The notes: generated by a model not told the origin, from the sequence alone. A DNA stretch of 64,000 nt from Micromonospora antibiotica (GCF_017599305.1 NZ_JAGFWR010000007.1:1-64000), one strand, 5' to 3'. Numbered from the stretch's first letter, positions 30,305 to 39,653 are shown. A program made the numbers and translations.

Positions 30305-31526
30305 TGCTCGTCCGCACCCGCACCCGCGCCAACGGCGAAGGCTCGATCTTCCCCTACCGCAACGGCTTCGCCGCGTACGTCTGGGTCATTAAGCCGGACG
30401 GCAAGCGGACCCGCAAGTATGTCTACGGCCCGACCCGGGAGGCCGTCCACGACAAGTGGATCAAGCTGCACCAGCAGGCCAAGGCCGGGCCGGTCGCCAC
30501 CCGGGTGCCCACCCTCGGCGACTACCTGACCTACTGGCACCGGGAGGTGGTACGCCCCACCTCGCGCCGCTGACCTGCGCCACCTACGAGACGATCCTCC
30601 GGCTGTACGTGATCCCCGGCCTCGGCGGGAAGCGGCTCGACCGGCTCCAGGTGCGCGACGTGCAGACCTGGATCAACGAGGTGGCCCGCGCCTGCCAGTG
30701 CTGCGCCCAGGGCAAGGACACCCGCCGCCCGGAACTCAGGCGGCGCTGCTGCGCGCTCGGCCGGTGCTGCGGTGACGTGCCGTCCGCCCGCACGGTCAAG
30801 GACGTCCGAGGCGTGCTGCGCTCGGCGCTCAACCACGCGGCCACCGAGGAACTGGTCACCCGCAACGCCGCCGCCCTGGTCAAGCTCCCACCGGTCCGTC
30901 GCCGCAAAGGCAGGGCATGGACCAGCGACGAGGCGCGTCGGTTTCTGGAGTCCGCGCGGGCCGACCGCGATCCGCTCTACGCCGCGTACGTGCTGATCCT
31001 GGTACTCGGCCTGCGCAAGGGTGAGGTGCTGGGCCTCACCGGGGACGCCGTCGACCTGGCGGCGGGGGAGTTGTCGATCGGCTGGCAGTTGCAGCGGGTC
31101 GGCGGCCAACTGCTGCACCGGGAGACCAAGACGCAGACCTCGGACGCCACTCTCCCGCTTCCGGACATCTGCGCGGCGGCACTCGACCTCCGCCAGCAGG
31201 CGAGGAAGGCCGACCGCGACGAGGCGGGGATCGCCTGGCAGGGCTCGCCGCTGTTGTTCACCACCCGCTACGGAACCCCCATCGAGCCGCGCAACTTCAA
31301 CCGCTCCTGGGACTCGCGCTGCGTCCGTGCCGGAGTTCGGAAGATCACTGTGCACGACGCCCGGCGTACCTGCGCGACCCTGCTCGTCGACCTGGACGTG
31401 CATCCGCGCGTCATCATGCAGGTGCTCCGGCACGCCGAGGTGTCGGTGACGATGGAGATCTATTCGCAGGCATCCTCGGACGCCACCCGCGACGCGCTCA
31501 AGCGTCTCGGCGAGAGCCTGCGCTGA
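30304..31526 (+). pseudogene. int: Tyrosine integrase, interrupted by a one-base frameshift
   Basis: Site-specific recombinase for the tRNA-Pro site. The first ~85 codons (AP2-like arm-binding region, GEGSIFPYRNGFAAYVW) run in one frame and stop at 30573. The remaining core-binding and catalytic domains continue in another frame. Adding one C to the cccc run at 30555-30558 restores VVRPHLAPLTCATYE and a normal ~407-aa protein. Catalytic residues are intact: LGLRKGE (Arg), HDARRT (His-x-x-Arg), LRHAEV and the nucleophile in EIYSQ (Tyr codon 31461-31463). It may be a real mutation, a homopolymer sequencing error, or programmed slippage. Confidence 0.88.
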
Positions 31527-31559
31527 CCGCTGCTGTACTTCACTGCTGTACGGAAGCAC
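31527..31559. repeat. Putative integrase arm-type sites, right arm
   Basis: Tandem copies ccgctgctgtactt (31527-31540) and cactgctgtacgg (from 31541). The first is identical to 22185-22198 near the left end. The second recurs in the decayed end at 22001. Confidence 0.5.
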
Positions 31560-31561
31560 TT

Positions 31562-31592
31562 GAGGGCACATCCATGGATCGGATGTGCCCTC
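31562..31592 (+). terminator. Integrase terminator
   Basis: A perfect 12-bp stem (gagggcacatcc 31562-31573, ggatgtgccctc 31581-31592) with a 7-nt loop, 36 bp after the integrase stop. A decayed relative lies left of attL around 22021-22040. Confidence 0.78.
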
Positions 31593-31601
31593 TGACCTCT
31601 G

Positions 31602-31675
<74 letters not shown>

Positions 31676-31787
31676 AGGCGTGCGGTGAAATAGTAGCCCA
31701 CCCGCCCCGCCGATCAAACTCGGTACCCCCGGCCCCGGCGGTCGGGGCCACGCTGGTGCTCGCTTGCCCAGCTCCGCACCCGCCCAC

Positions 31788-31858
31788 CCCATGATCAGAT
31801 TGCGGTTTCGCGTAGTGCTGGCGGCGTGTCGACCACTTTTTCGCAATCTGATCATGGG
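31788..31858. repeat. 17-bp perfect inverted repeat, REP/MITE-like
   Basis: Arms cccatgatcagattgcg (31788-31804) and its exact complement (31842-31858) flank 37 nt. It lies between the tRNA gene and the phosphoesterase gene, whose 3' end is 94 bp away. The remainder of 31676-31952 shows no gene. Arms this long with a conserved loop suggest a dispersed palindromic element rather than a simple terminator. Confidence 0.7.
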
Positions 31859-31952
31859 TGGAGCGGGTTGCGGTGGGGCCATGGGTGGTGCGGTGGTGCG
31901 GTGGGGGCAGCAGAGCAGGGGGCGGTAGAGCAGGGGGGCGACAGGGCGGGGG

Positions 31953-32846
31953 TCAGCGGGGGGTGAGGGTGAGGATGCTGGCCTCGGGCGGGCAGGCGAA
32001 ACGGACCGGGGCGGTGGGGTGGGTGCCGAGGCCCGCCGAGACGTGCAGCCAGGAGTCGGAGCCGGGCCAGCGGTGCAGGCCCTTCGCCATCGACCTGGGC
32101 AGGCCGCAGTTGGTGACCAGCGCGCCGTAGCCGGGTACGCAGACCTGACCGCCGTGGGTGTGCCCGGCCAGCAGCAGCCCGAAGCCGTCGGCGGCCATCT
32201 GGTCGAGCAGGGCCGGTTCCGGGGCGTGGGCGAGCGCGATGGACAGGTCGGCGGCGGGGGTGACCGGGCCGGCGACGGCCGGGTAGTCGTCCTGCCCGAT
32301 GTGCGGGTCGTCCACGCCGACCAGCTCGACGAGGCGGCCACCGGCCTTGACCGAGGTACGCGCGTTGTTGAGGTCCGCCCAGCCGGCCCCGGTGAGGACG
32401 TCCCGCAGTTCCTCGTACGGCAGGGCGGCGCCCTCGGTGTACTCCCGGTTGGGCAGGAAGTAGGTGAACGGGTTCTTCCAGACCGGCCCGGTGTAGTCGT
32501 TGGAGCCGAAGACGAACGCGCCGGGGTAGTCGAGCAGCGGTTGCAGGGCGCGCAGCACCCCGGGTACCGCGTCGGGGTGGGCCATGTTGTCCCCGGTGAC
32601 CACCACCAGGTCCGGGTCGAGGGCGGCCAGCGAGGCCACCCACTGCTGCTTGCGTCGCTGGTCGGGCATCATGTGCAGGTCCGACAGGTGCAGCACGCGC
32701 AGTGGCTCGGCGTCGGCCGGGAGCACCGGCACGTCGTGCCGGCGCAGGGTGAACATGTTGCGTTCGACGAGGGACGCGTACGCCAGGGTGGCCGCCCCGG
32801 CGGCGACGGTCCCGGCGGCGAGGCCGAATAGTGTGCGCTTTCGCAT
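31953..32846 (-). CDS. Membrane-anchored metallophosphoesterase
   Basis: A 297-aa calcineurin-like phosphoesterase. One N-terminal membrane segment (residues about 8-26) is followed by the metal-binding motifs SDLHMM, VVVTGDNMAH, FGSNDY and GHTHGGQ, which ligate two metals. It is the likely counterpart of the phosphoesterase gene beside ponA2 in mycobacteria (Rv3683). The catalytic domain position relative to the membrane is not certain; the YkuE-like group acts on the outside. It is divergent from the YqeY gene, with 25 bp between them. Confidence 0.9.
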   Translation of the reverse strand: MRKRTLFGLAAGTVAAGAATLAYASLVERNMFTLRRHDVPVLPADAEPLRVLHLSDLHMMPDQRRKQQWVASLAALDPDLVVVTGDNMAHPDAVPGVLRALQPLLDYPGAFVFGSNDYTGPVWKNPFTYFLPNREYTEGAALPYEELRDVLTGAGWADLNNARTSVKAGGRLVELVGVDDPHIGQDDYPAVAGPVTPAADLSIALAHAPEPALLDQMAADGFGLLLAGHTHGGQVCVPGYGALVTNCGLPRSMAKGLHRWPGSDSWLHVSAGLGTHPTAPVRFACPPEASILTLTPR

Positions 32847-32871
32847 GCCGACCAGGGTAGTTTGACCGTCC

Positions 32872-33327
32872 ATGAGCACGCTGAAGGACCGCCTGACCGC
32901 AGACATGCGCGCCGCCCTCAAGGCGCGCGACGAGCTGACCACCTCCACGTTGCGGATGGCGTTGGCCGCCGTCGGCACCGCCGAGGTCGCCGGCAAGGCC
33001 AAGCGCGAGCTCTCCGACGACGAGGTGCTCGCGGTGCTGACCAAGGAGGCGAAGAAGCGCCGGGAGGCGGCTGCCGCCTTCGCCGACGCGGGCCGCGCCG
33101 AGCAGGCCGACAAGGAGACCGCCGAGGGTGCGGTGCTCGACCGTTACCTGCCGAAGCAGCTCGCCGAGCAGGAGCTGACGGAGCTGGTCGCGGGGGCGCT
33201 GGCGGCGGGTGGCTTCACCGAGAAGTCCCAGATGGGCCCGGCGATGAAGGCGGCCCAGGCCGCGGTGGCCGGCCGGGCCGAGGGTGGTCGCGTCGCCGCC
33301 GAGGTACGCCGACAGCTCGGCCTCTGA
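32872..33327 (+). CDS. GatB/YqeY domain protein
   Basis: A 151-aa helical protein. It starts STLKDRLTADMRAALKARD and continues TLRMALAAV and LPKQLAEQEL, the YqeY pattern related to the tail of the GatB amidotransferase subunit. A role in tRNA-dependent amidation is assumed from the family but unproven. It is a single gene; the 32847-32871 gap must hold both divergent ribosome sites. Confidence 0.93.
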   Translation: MSTLKDRLTADMRAALKARDELTTSTLRMALAAVGTAEVAGKAKRELSDDEVLAVLTKEAKKRREAAAAFADAGRAEQADKETAEGAVLDRYLPKQLAEQELTELVAGALAAGGFTEKSQMGPAMKAAQAAVAGRAEGGRVAAEVRRQLGL

Positions 33328-33523
33328 CTCATATCAACTCTGGTCGTTTCCCCGGTCGCCGGTTTGTCAATTCAATTTTGATTACCGAGAGTGCCTGCAA
33401 TTGGCTGTTGCGGTGACGGCTGATTCGTGGAAGGCTCGTTTGGCCGGCTTGACATGCAACGGGGGCGTGTTCGACACCGGTTTGAGGACATGACCCTCGT
33501 TGCCTCGACCACTTGAGGTGACT

Positions 33524-33967
33524 ATGAAGCCGTTGGCTGTTGCTTCCCTATTCATTTCGACGTGTATGGGTGCCGTCGTCGTCGTGCCGTCGGCGGCGTC
33601 CGCTGACATCTCCATCCAGGCCACGTGTTCCCGCACGGTCAACGTGGCCAGCAGTGCCTACAGCACGGTCGATCCCATCGCCATGCCGTCGACCGGCAGC
33701 ACCGCGTCGAGCACGAGCTGTGGAATGGCGCAGGGCGCCAACAGCAGCGCTGTCGGTGCCCTGCAACGGGCGTTGAAATACTGCTATGGCGCCGGCATCA
33801 CCGTGGACAACGATTTCGGCCCGGCAACCAAGTCCGCCCTTGTCTCCGCTCAGAAGCGGGAGGGCATCACCGCAGACGGCGTCTATGGACCGCAGACCCG
33901 GCTGAGCCTGACGTGGCGCTCGGTGGGCAACCGGTGCGACAAGGCCGCCAATCCCATCTACACCTGA
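33524..33967 (+). CDS. Secreted peptidoglycan-binding domain protein
   Basis: A 147-aa exported protein. Signal peptide about residues 1-28 (ATG 33524 after ttgaggtg), then a Ser/Thr-rich stretch, then a PG_binding_1-type repeat (AVGALQRALKYCYGAGITVD, FGPATKSALVSAQKREG, ITADGVYGPQTR). Two Cys pairs are possible. Its codon use has visibly lower G+C than its neighbours, and it breaks the YqeY-ponA2 gene order of other actinobacteria, so it may be a recent insertion. It ends at a very strong terminator. Confidence 0.85.
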   Translation: MKPLAVASLFISTCMGAVVVVPSAASADISIQATCSRTVNVASSAYSTVDPIAMPSTGSTASSTSCGMAQGANSSAVGALQRALKYCYGAGITVDNDFGPATKSALVSAQKREGITADGVYGPQTRLSLTWRSVGNRCDKAANPIYT

Positions 33968-33989
33968 TCGGTTTCCGAACACCTTGACG

Positions 33990-34029
33990 CCAGTGGGCGG
34001 GCACCCCGACCGGGGTGCCCGCCCACTGG
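33990..34029. terminator. Bidirectional terminator between convergent genes
   Basis: A perfect 19-bp inverted repeat (33990-34008 and 34011-34029) with only two central bases, placed 22 bp after one stop and 13 bp before the other. Confidence 0.88.
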
Positions 34030-34042
34030 GTCGACAGAGGCG

Positions 34043-36475
34043 TCAGTTGTTGCCGGGTGGACGGCCCGGTGGGTTGCCGGTGTTACCCGGCGTGTTACCG
34101 GCCTGGTTGGGGGTGCCGCCGCCGCTGCTCACCTCGATGGTGACCACGCCGCCCTTGATGGTGCGGCCGTCGGGGCTGGTGCCGGCGACGGAGCCGGCCG
34201 GGCATTCCGAAGCGATCTTGTTGTCGGAGACGACGACGGAGAAACCGGCGTCCTTGAGCCTGCTCCGGGCGCTGTCCACCGACTGGCACTTCACGTTCGG
34301 GATGGACCGCTGGTCACCATTGATGATCTTGCCGTTGGGCGGGGTGAACTCGATGCCGGGCTTGCCCTTCATGGCGTCGCGCAGCGTCTGGTAGACCGCC
34401 GGGTTGATGCCGGTCGGCGTCTCGTCGTGCCCCATCTTCTGGTTGGTCTGCGGCCAGTCCGGGTCGGCCATGATGCCGGCCACCGCGAACTGCTTGGTCA
34501 TCGCCACCAGGGCCGAGGTCTTGTCACCGTCGGTGGTGCCGGATTTGCCGGCCACCGGCTTGCCGACGATGCCCCGGACGTTGCGGGCGGTCGCCCCGAC
34601 ACACTTGGAGACCGACGAGCGGTCACCGACCGGGCAGCGGGCCGCGTCCACGGCGGCCCGGGCCACCTCGGTGCTGATCCGTTGCTCGCAGCGCGGGTTG
34701 GCGACGTCGAGCTTGTTGCCCTCCGGGTCCTTGATCTGCTGCACCGGGATCGGCTCGCAGAACTTCCCGTCGGCCGCCAGGGTGGCGTAGGCGTTGGCCA
34801 GCTCCAGCGGGGTGGTCGAGGAGACACCCAGCGTGAAGGCACCCCACTGGTTGGCGCCGCCCTCCTTGGTGGCCCGGCGGGCGTCGTCGCTGCTGCGGAA
34901 GGTGATGCCGAGCTTCTGCGCCGCCTTGATCACGTTCTCCGCACCGACCTGCTGCTCCAGCGGGACGAAGTAGGTGTTGACCGAGCTGCCGAACGCGGTC
35001 CACATGTTGTGCACGCCGGCCATGCTCGCCGAGGCGTTCTTGGGGCAGTAGAAGTGCGTCCCCGGGCAGGCGGCCGGCGAGTTCTGCTGGACGATGTAGT
35101 CCGACTTGAACACCGGCGGGGAGTTGATCGGGTAGGCGAGCGGGATGCCCTTCTCCAGCGCGGCCACGAGGGTGAACATCTTGAACGTCGAGCCGGCCTG
35201 GTAGCCGGTGATGCCCTGGCCGCCGCTGAGCAGCGGGTTCACCGTGTTGGGGTAGTTGCCCCGGATCTTCTTCTTGGCCTTCTTGGGGTCGCTGGAGTAC
35301 TTGTTCTGCGGCTTCTTCGGGTCATCGATCTTGAAGTTCCGGTTCACCGACAGCGCGCGCACCCGGCCGGTGCCCGGCTCGATCGCGGCGACCATCCGGG
35401 CGGCCTTGCTGTTCACCCCGAGGTTCTTGCGGACGGCCCGGTCGGCACCGTTCTGCGCCTGCACGTCGAGCGTGGTGGTGATGGTGTAGCCACCGCTCTT
35501 GAGCCGCCGCTCCCGGTCGTACGTGGTGGAGCCGAAGGTCTCCTGCCCGAGCCACCAGCGGTAGAAGTAGTCGCAGAAGAAGCCCCAGTCCTTCTGGTTG
35601 GTGGCGACGCAGCCGTTCGGGGTGCGCTTGTCCTTCACCGCCAGCTTGACCGCCTTGGCGGCGTCCGCCTCCTGCTGGGTGATGGCCTTCGTCTTGACCA
35701 TGTTGTCGATGACGTAGTTACGCCGGTCGAGCGCGAGCGGGTAGCCGCTGCGGGTGGTCGGGTCGTTGGTGGTGGGCGCCTTGACCATGCCGGCCAGCAG
35801 CGCCGCCTCCTCGATCTTGAGGTTCTTGGGCGACTTGCCGAAGTACACCTGGCTGGCGGCGAACACGCCGTACGCGCCGTTGCCGAAGGAGGCGAGGTTC
35901 AGGTAGCGGGTGAGGATCTCGTCCTTCGAGAACTCCTTGTCGACCTGGAGGGCCAGGCGCATCTCGCGGAGCTTGCGGGCGCTGGTGTCCTCGGTCGCGG
36001 CGACCACGTCGGCCGGGTGGGTGGCCGAGTAGGCGATGGCCAGCCGGACGTACTGCATGGTCAGGGTGGAGGCGCCCTGCTGGGAGTTGGTGCCGGACTG
36101 GTTGTTGACGAACGCCCGGGCCACGCCGTTGATGTCCACGCCGTTGTGCTTGTAGAAGTCGTGGTCCTCGGCGGCGATGATCGCCTTCTGCATGTACGGG
36201 GAGATGTCCGCGAGCTTGACGTCGCGCCGGTTCTCGTCGTACATGGTCGCCAGCGGGGTCTTGCCGTCGCTGGCGAGCAGGTAGCTGATCTGTGGCGCGC
36301 GGGCCACCGTCAGCTCCTTGGGCAACGCCCCGAAGGTCTCGGCCCCGGCCTTCGCCGCCAGGCCGGACATCGCCACCGCGGGGAAGGCCGCCGCCGCCAC
36401 CACCACACCGGCCAGCAGGCCGCAGATCAGTAGCGATGCGGCGTTGGTGAAGACATTGTGGTCACGTTTCCGCAT
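34043..36475 (-). CDS. ponA2: Class A penicillin-binding protein with PASTA domain
   Basis: Bifunctional peptidoglycan transglycosylase/transpeptidase, 810 aa. One N-terminal membrane helix (about 15-37), GT51 domain with EDHDFYKHNG near residue 105, and a transpeptidase domain with STFK near 430, SVN (GSSVNTYF) and KSGT near 643. It ends in a single PASTA domain (SIPNVKCQSVDSARSRLKDA) and a Pro/Gly tail. ATG 36475 follows gaggtg. It lies opposite wblA as in Mycobacterium (Rv3682-Rv3681c), so the ponA2 name rests on domains and synteny. Confidence 0.93.
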   Translation of the reverse strand: MRKRDHNVFTNAASLLICGLLAGVVVAAAAFPAVAMSGLAAKAGAETFGALPKELTVARAPQISYLLASDGKTPLATMYDENRRDVKLADISPYMQKAIIAAEDHDFYKHNGVDINGVARAFVNNQSGTNSQQGASTLTMQYVRLAIAYSATHPADVVAATEDTSARKLREMRLALQVDKEFSKDEILTRYLNLASFGNGAYGVFAASQVYFGKSPKNLKIEEAALLAGMVKAPTTNDPTTRSGYPLALDRRNYVIDNMVKTKAITQQEADAAKAVKLAVKDKRTPNGCVATNQKDWGFFCDYFYRWWLGQETFGSTTYDRERRLKSGGYTITTTLDVQAQNGADRAVRKNLGVNSKAARMVAAIEPGTGRVRALSVNRNFKIDDPKKPQNKYSSDPKKAKKKIRGNYPNTVNPLLSGGQGITGYQAGSTFKMFTLVAALEKGIPLAYPINSPPVFKSDYIVQQNSPAACPGTHFYCPKNASASMAGVHNMWTAFGSSVNTYFVPLEQQVGAENVIKAAQKLGITFRSSDDARRATKEGGANQWGAFTLGVSSTTPLELANAYATLAADGKFCEPIPVQQIKDPEGNKLDVANPRCEQRISTEVARAAVDAARCPVGDRSSVSKCVGATARNVRGIVGKPVAGKSGTTDGDKTSALVAMTKQFAVAGIMADPDWPQTNQKMGHDETPTGINPAVYQTLRDAMKGKPGIEFTPPNGKIINGDQRSIPNVKCQSVDSARSRLKDAGFSVVVSDNKIASECPAGSVAGTSPDGRTIKGGVVTIEVSSGGGTPNQAGNTPGNTGNPPGRPPGNN

Positions 36476-36879
36476 CCAGGTCACCTCGACAGGGTACGCG
36501 AGTAGGGAACGAGGGGCGCCGGGGCGTTCTTTCCCCATTTCCTGCGCGCGCCGACCTCGTTGTGCTAAACGCACGACCCCCGGTGTGGGGTTGCGTGTGA
36601 CCCGCGCCGAGTCTCCACCGATCGGTGGAGCCCGCGCAGCGTTTTCACGTACTCCGGCGGGGTAAGCGGCGATCGAAGGCCCGGTAAGCCGGGACTGTCC
36701 GTAATGCTGGATTTCGCCGACAACGTTGCGTAATCATGCGACTACAGAGCATGATGGTGGCGGCGACCTGAGCCACACGTCGTCCGTGCCTCCTTGGGGA
36801 AGGAACGGGCCGGACGACCGGGGGGAACGACGGCTGGTCGCACGAGGTCGGTAGGTACTGCAAGGGGGGACGTGTACAG
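36476..36879. other. 404-bp divergent control region of ponA2 and wblA
   Basis: No gene is seen. A 7-bp inverted repeat atcatgc-N9-gcatgat (36733-36739 and 36749-36755), partly AT-rich, is a possible operator. A gggggga ribosome site lies ahead of wblA. Confidence 0.4.
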
Positions 36880-37200
36880 ATGGGGATGATCACTGACTGG
36901 CCGTCGCTGGCGGCGTGTCAGAACGGGGACCCGGACGCGTTGTTCGTACAGGGCGCCGAGCAGAACGTGGCCAAGCGGATCTGCCGCAGCTGCCCGGTGC
37001 GCTACGAGTGCCTGGCCGACGCGCTCGACAACCGCATCGAGTTCGGCGTGTGGGGTGGCATGACCGAACGGGAACGCCGTGCCCTGCTGCGCCGGCACCC
37101 GCAGGTGGCGAGCTGGCGCAAGATGTTCGAGGCGGCGATGAAGAAGAACGCCAAGGACCGCACCGGCAAGGACAAGATCCTGGTCACCGCCGCCGGCTGA
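36880..37200 (+). CDS. wblA: WhiB-family regulator, WblA/WhiB4 type
   Basis: A 106-aa iron-sulphur DNA-binding regulator. Four cluster cysteines: ACQNGDPDALF, then CRSCPVRYEC. The FGVWGGMTERERR turn and a basic tail follow (KKNAKDRTGK). DPDALFVQGAEQN and LADALDNRIEFGVWGG distinguish WblA/WhiB4 from other Wbl proteins. It is flanked by ponA2 and the ArsA pair exactly as whiB4 and wblA are elsewhere. Known members tune antibiotic production and sporulation in Streptomyces and redox stress in mycobacteria. Confidence 0.93.
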   Translation: MGMITDWPSLAACQNGDPDALFVQGAEQNVAKRICRSCPVRYECLADALDNRIEFGVWGGMTERERRALLRRHPQVASWRKMFEAAMKKNAKDRTGKDKILVTAAG

Positions 37201-37243
37201 CGCCACCCGACTGGTCGTCGGCACGCCAGGCGTGTCGCCGGCC

Positions 37244-37450
37244 CCGGTCGGACACCCGGCCGAGCCTGGCCGGACGCCCAGCCGGCACGGCCGGACGCCC
37301 AGCTGAGCCTGGTCGGACGCCCAGCTGAGCTTGGTTGGATGCCTAACCGCCTGGGCGGAGGCCAGCCGAGCCTGGCCGGACGCCCGGCCGAGCCTGGTCG
37401 GACGCCCGGCCGACGGTCGGTTCCCGGTCGGCCCGGTCGACGCCCGGTCG
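37244..37450. repeat. Degenerate tandem repeat, ~22-bp unit
   Basis: About nine degenerate units of the type gagcctggtcggacgcccagct fill most of the gap between convergent wblA and the first ArsA-like gene. Units vary mainly at gcccag/gcccgg. Both strands contain many tri- and tetranucleotide palindromes (ggccggacgcc). Confidence 0.75.
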
Positions 37451-37472
37451 GGTGCGTACCGCGTGTCGCCGG

Positions 37473-38621
37473 TCAGGGACGGCTGATCGCCGCCCCGATC
37501 GTCCGCAGCCCGTCGACGTCGTGCACGTCGGCGGGCTGCGCCGTGACCGACACCGTCGGCACCGCCGGGAACGCCTCGGTGAACCGCCGGGCGACCTGCT
37601 CCTCGCGGACCGCCTGCTGCGCCAGCGCGGCGTGCGCGCGCAGCACGTCGACCGTGGCGTCGTGCCCACCCAGGTCGGCCAGCCGGTCGGCCGCCGCCCG
37701 GCTCTGCACCGCGCCCAGGGCCACCGCCGGCCGGTGCACCCGGTTGAGCACCAAGCCGGCCAGCGGCATCCGCTCCTCACCCAACCGCCCGGCGAAGTAG
37801 GCCGCCTCCCGGACCGCGTCCGGCTCCGGTGTCGCCACCAGCAGGAACGCCGTCTCCCCGGCCTGCAGGATCCGGTACGTCTGCTCGGCCCGCTGCCGGA
37901 ACCCGCCGAACATCGAGTCGAGGGCGGCGACGAAGCCGGAGAGATCGGTCAACAGTTGCGCCCCGAGCACCTTCTGCACGACCCGGGAGAACATCCCGAA
38001 ACTCGCGGTGACGAAGCTGAACATGCTCCGGCCCCCGCTGCGTGCCGGGGCGAGCAGCAACCGCAGCATCCGGCCGTCCAGGAAGCGGGACAGCCGGGCC
38101 GGGGCGTCGAGGAAGTCCAGCGCGGAGCGGGACGGCGGCGTGTCCACCACGATCAGGTCCCACTCGCCCCGGGCGTGCAACTGGCCCAGCTTCTCCATCG
38201 CCATGTACTCCTGGGTGCCGGCGAAGGTGGAGCTCATGGCCTGGTAGAACGGGTTGGCGAAGATCTCTGCCGCCTTCGCCGGGTCGGTGTGCTGGAGCAC
38301 CACGTCGTCGAAGGTGCGCTTCATGTCCAGCATCATGGCGTGCAGCTCACCGCCACCGGCCTCGACGTCGATCCCCTTGACCCGGCGGGGGGTGTTGTCC
38401 AGCTCGGTCAGACCGAGCGACTGGGCCAACCGGCGGGCCGGGTCGATGGTGAGCACCACCGTGCGCCGGCCGTGCCGCTCTGCCGCCCGCAGCGCCAGCG
38501 CCGCCGCGGTGGTCGTCTTGCCGACCCCACCGGCGCCACAGCAGACCACGATGCGCACGCCGGGGTCGGCGAGGATCTGGTCGACGTCCAGCACGGGCGC
38601 CGCGTCTTCGGAAGGCACCAT
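37473..38621 (-). CDS. ArsA-family ATPase (Rv3680-like)
   Basis: A 382-aa anion-pump-type P-loop ATPase. Walker A is CGAGGVGKTTTAAA near residue 28, switch DPARRLAQSLG follows, and the second switch is IVVDTPPSRSALDFLD. It lacks the second tandem ATPase half of true ArsA. Together with the neighbouring copy it may form a heterodimer, as proposed for the mycobacterial Rv3679-Rv3680 pair. No arsenic genes are nearby, so arsenite transport is unlikely. Confidence 0.92.
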   Translation of the reverse strand: MVPSEDAAPVLDVDQILADPGVRIVVCCGAGGVGKTTTAAALALRAAERHGRRTVVLTIDPARRLAQSLGLTELDNTPRRVKGIDVEAGGGELHAMMLDMKRTFDDVVLQHTDPAKAAEIFANPFYQAMSSTFAGTQEYMAMEKLGQLHARGEWDLIVVDTPPSRSALDFLDAPARLSRFLDGRMLRLLLAPARSGGRSMFSFVTASFGMFSRVVQKVLGAQLLTDLSGFVAALDSMFGGFRQRAEQTYRILQAGETAFLLVATPEPDAVREAAYFAGRLGEERMPLAGLVLNRVHRPAVALGAVQSRAAADRLADLGGHDATVDVLRAHAALAQQAVREEQVARRFTEAFPAVPTVSVTAQPADVHDVDGLRTIGAAISRP

Positions 38622-38675
38622 TCGAGCGTATCGGGCCGGTGGGGTCCGTGCGCCCGGGCCGACGTGAGCTGCGCG

Positions 38676-39653
38676 TCAATCCGCCCGGCGGAGCAGCTCG
38701 GCGAACGCCGCCAGCCCCGCCGGGTCCACCCCGTCGGGCAGCAACGGCAGCTCGGTCACCGGTCGCCCCAGCTCCGCCAGGTCGGTCCGCAGCGAATCCT
38801 CCAGCTCCCGGCGTACCTGCTGGTCCCGGGCCTCGCCGGCCAGCCCGGCCACGGTCGCCGCGTCGGTGGGCAGGCCGGCGGCGGCCAGCCCCCGCTTCAG
38901 CTCCGCCCGGGTCACCTCCCGGCCGGTGGCCAGCGGCGGGCGGGCGGCGTTGACGATCACCCGGCCCACCGGGAAGCCGAGCTGGGTCAGCTCGGTGATC
39001 GCGTCCACCGTCTCCTGGACCGGCATCTCCTCCAGCAGGGTCACCACGTGCACCGCGGTCATCGGGGAGCGCAGCAGCGCCGAGACCCCCTCGCTCTGGG
39101 TCTTGATCGGGCCGACCTTCGCCAGCCGGGCGGTCTCGGCGGTGACGTTGAGGAAGCGGCCGATCCGGCCGGTCGGCGGGGCGTCCAGCACCACCGCGTC
39201 GTACACCCGGCGTTGCCCGGCGGTGCGGGTGGTGGCCTCCTTGACCTTTCCGGTGAGCAGCACGTCACGCAGGCCGGGGGCGATGGTGGTGGCGAAGTCG
39301 ATCGCGCCGAGCTTGCGCAGCGCCCGGCCGGCCGCGCCGAGCTTGTAGAACATGTCGAGGTACTCCAGCAACGCCTCCTCGGCGTCCACCGCCAGGGCGC
39401 GCACCTCGCCGCCGCCCGGGGCGTCGGCGAGGTGCCGCTCGGTGTACGGGAGGGGATCGACGCCGAAGAGCTGGGCGATGCCCTGCCGGCCCTCCACCTC
39501 GACCAGCAGGGTGCGCCGGCCCCCGGCGGCCAGGGCGAGCGCCAGCGCGGCCGCCACGCTCGTCTTGCCCGTGCCGCCCTTGCCGGTCACCACGTGCAGG
39601 CGGGACGGCCATCCGGTGCCGGCCGGGTCGGCCGGCCGCTCAGCTGCTCGCAC
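38676..39653 (-). CDS. ArsA-family ATPase (Rv3679-like)
   Basis: A 325-aa partner from GTG 39653. Walker A is VTGKGGTGKTSVAAA near residue 22, then VEVEGRQGIAQLFG and the second switch VVLDAPPTGRIGRFLN. It is encoded upstream of its paralogue on the same strand with a 54-bp gap. Gene order next to wblA matches mycobacteria and Streptomyces. The pair is predicted to be cytosolic and to act in redox or envelope homeostasis rather than transport. Confidence 0.92.
   Translation of the reverse strand: MRAAERPADPAGTGWPSRLHVVTGKGGTGKTSVAAALALALAAGGRRTLLVEVEGRQGIAQLFGVDPLPYTERHLADAPGGGEVRALAVDAEEALLEYLDMFYKLGAAGRALRKLGAIDFATTIAPGLRDVLLTGKVKEATTRTAGQRRVYDAVVLDAPPTGRIGRFLNVTAETARLAKVGPIKTQSEGVSALLRSPMTAVHVVTLLEEMPVQETVDAITELTQLGFPVGRVIVNAARPPLATGREVTRAELKRGLAAAGLPTDAATVAGLAGEARDQQVRRELEDSLRTDLAELGRPVTELPLLPDGVDPAGLAAFAELLRRAD

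Noticed and set aside
37473..39653. Arsenite efflux operon
   Set aside because: The ATPases resemble Rv3679/Rv3680; there is no arsB, arsR or arsC nearby.
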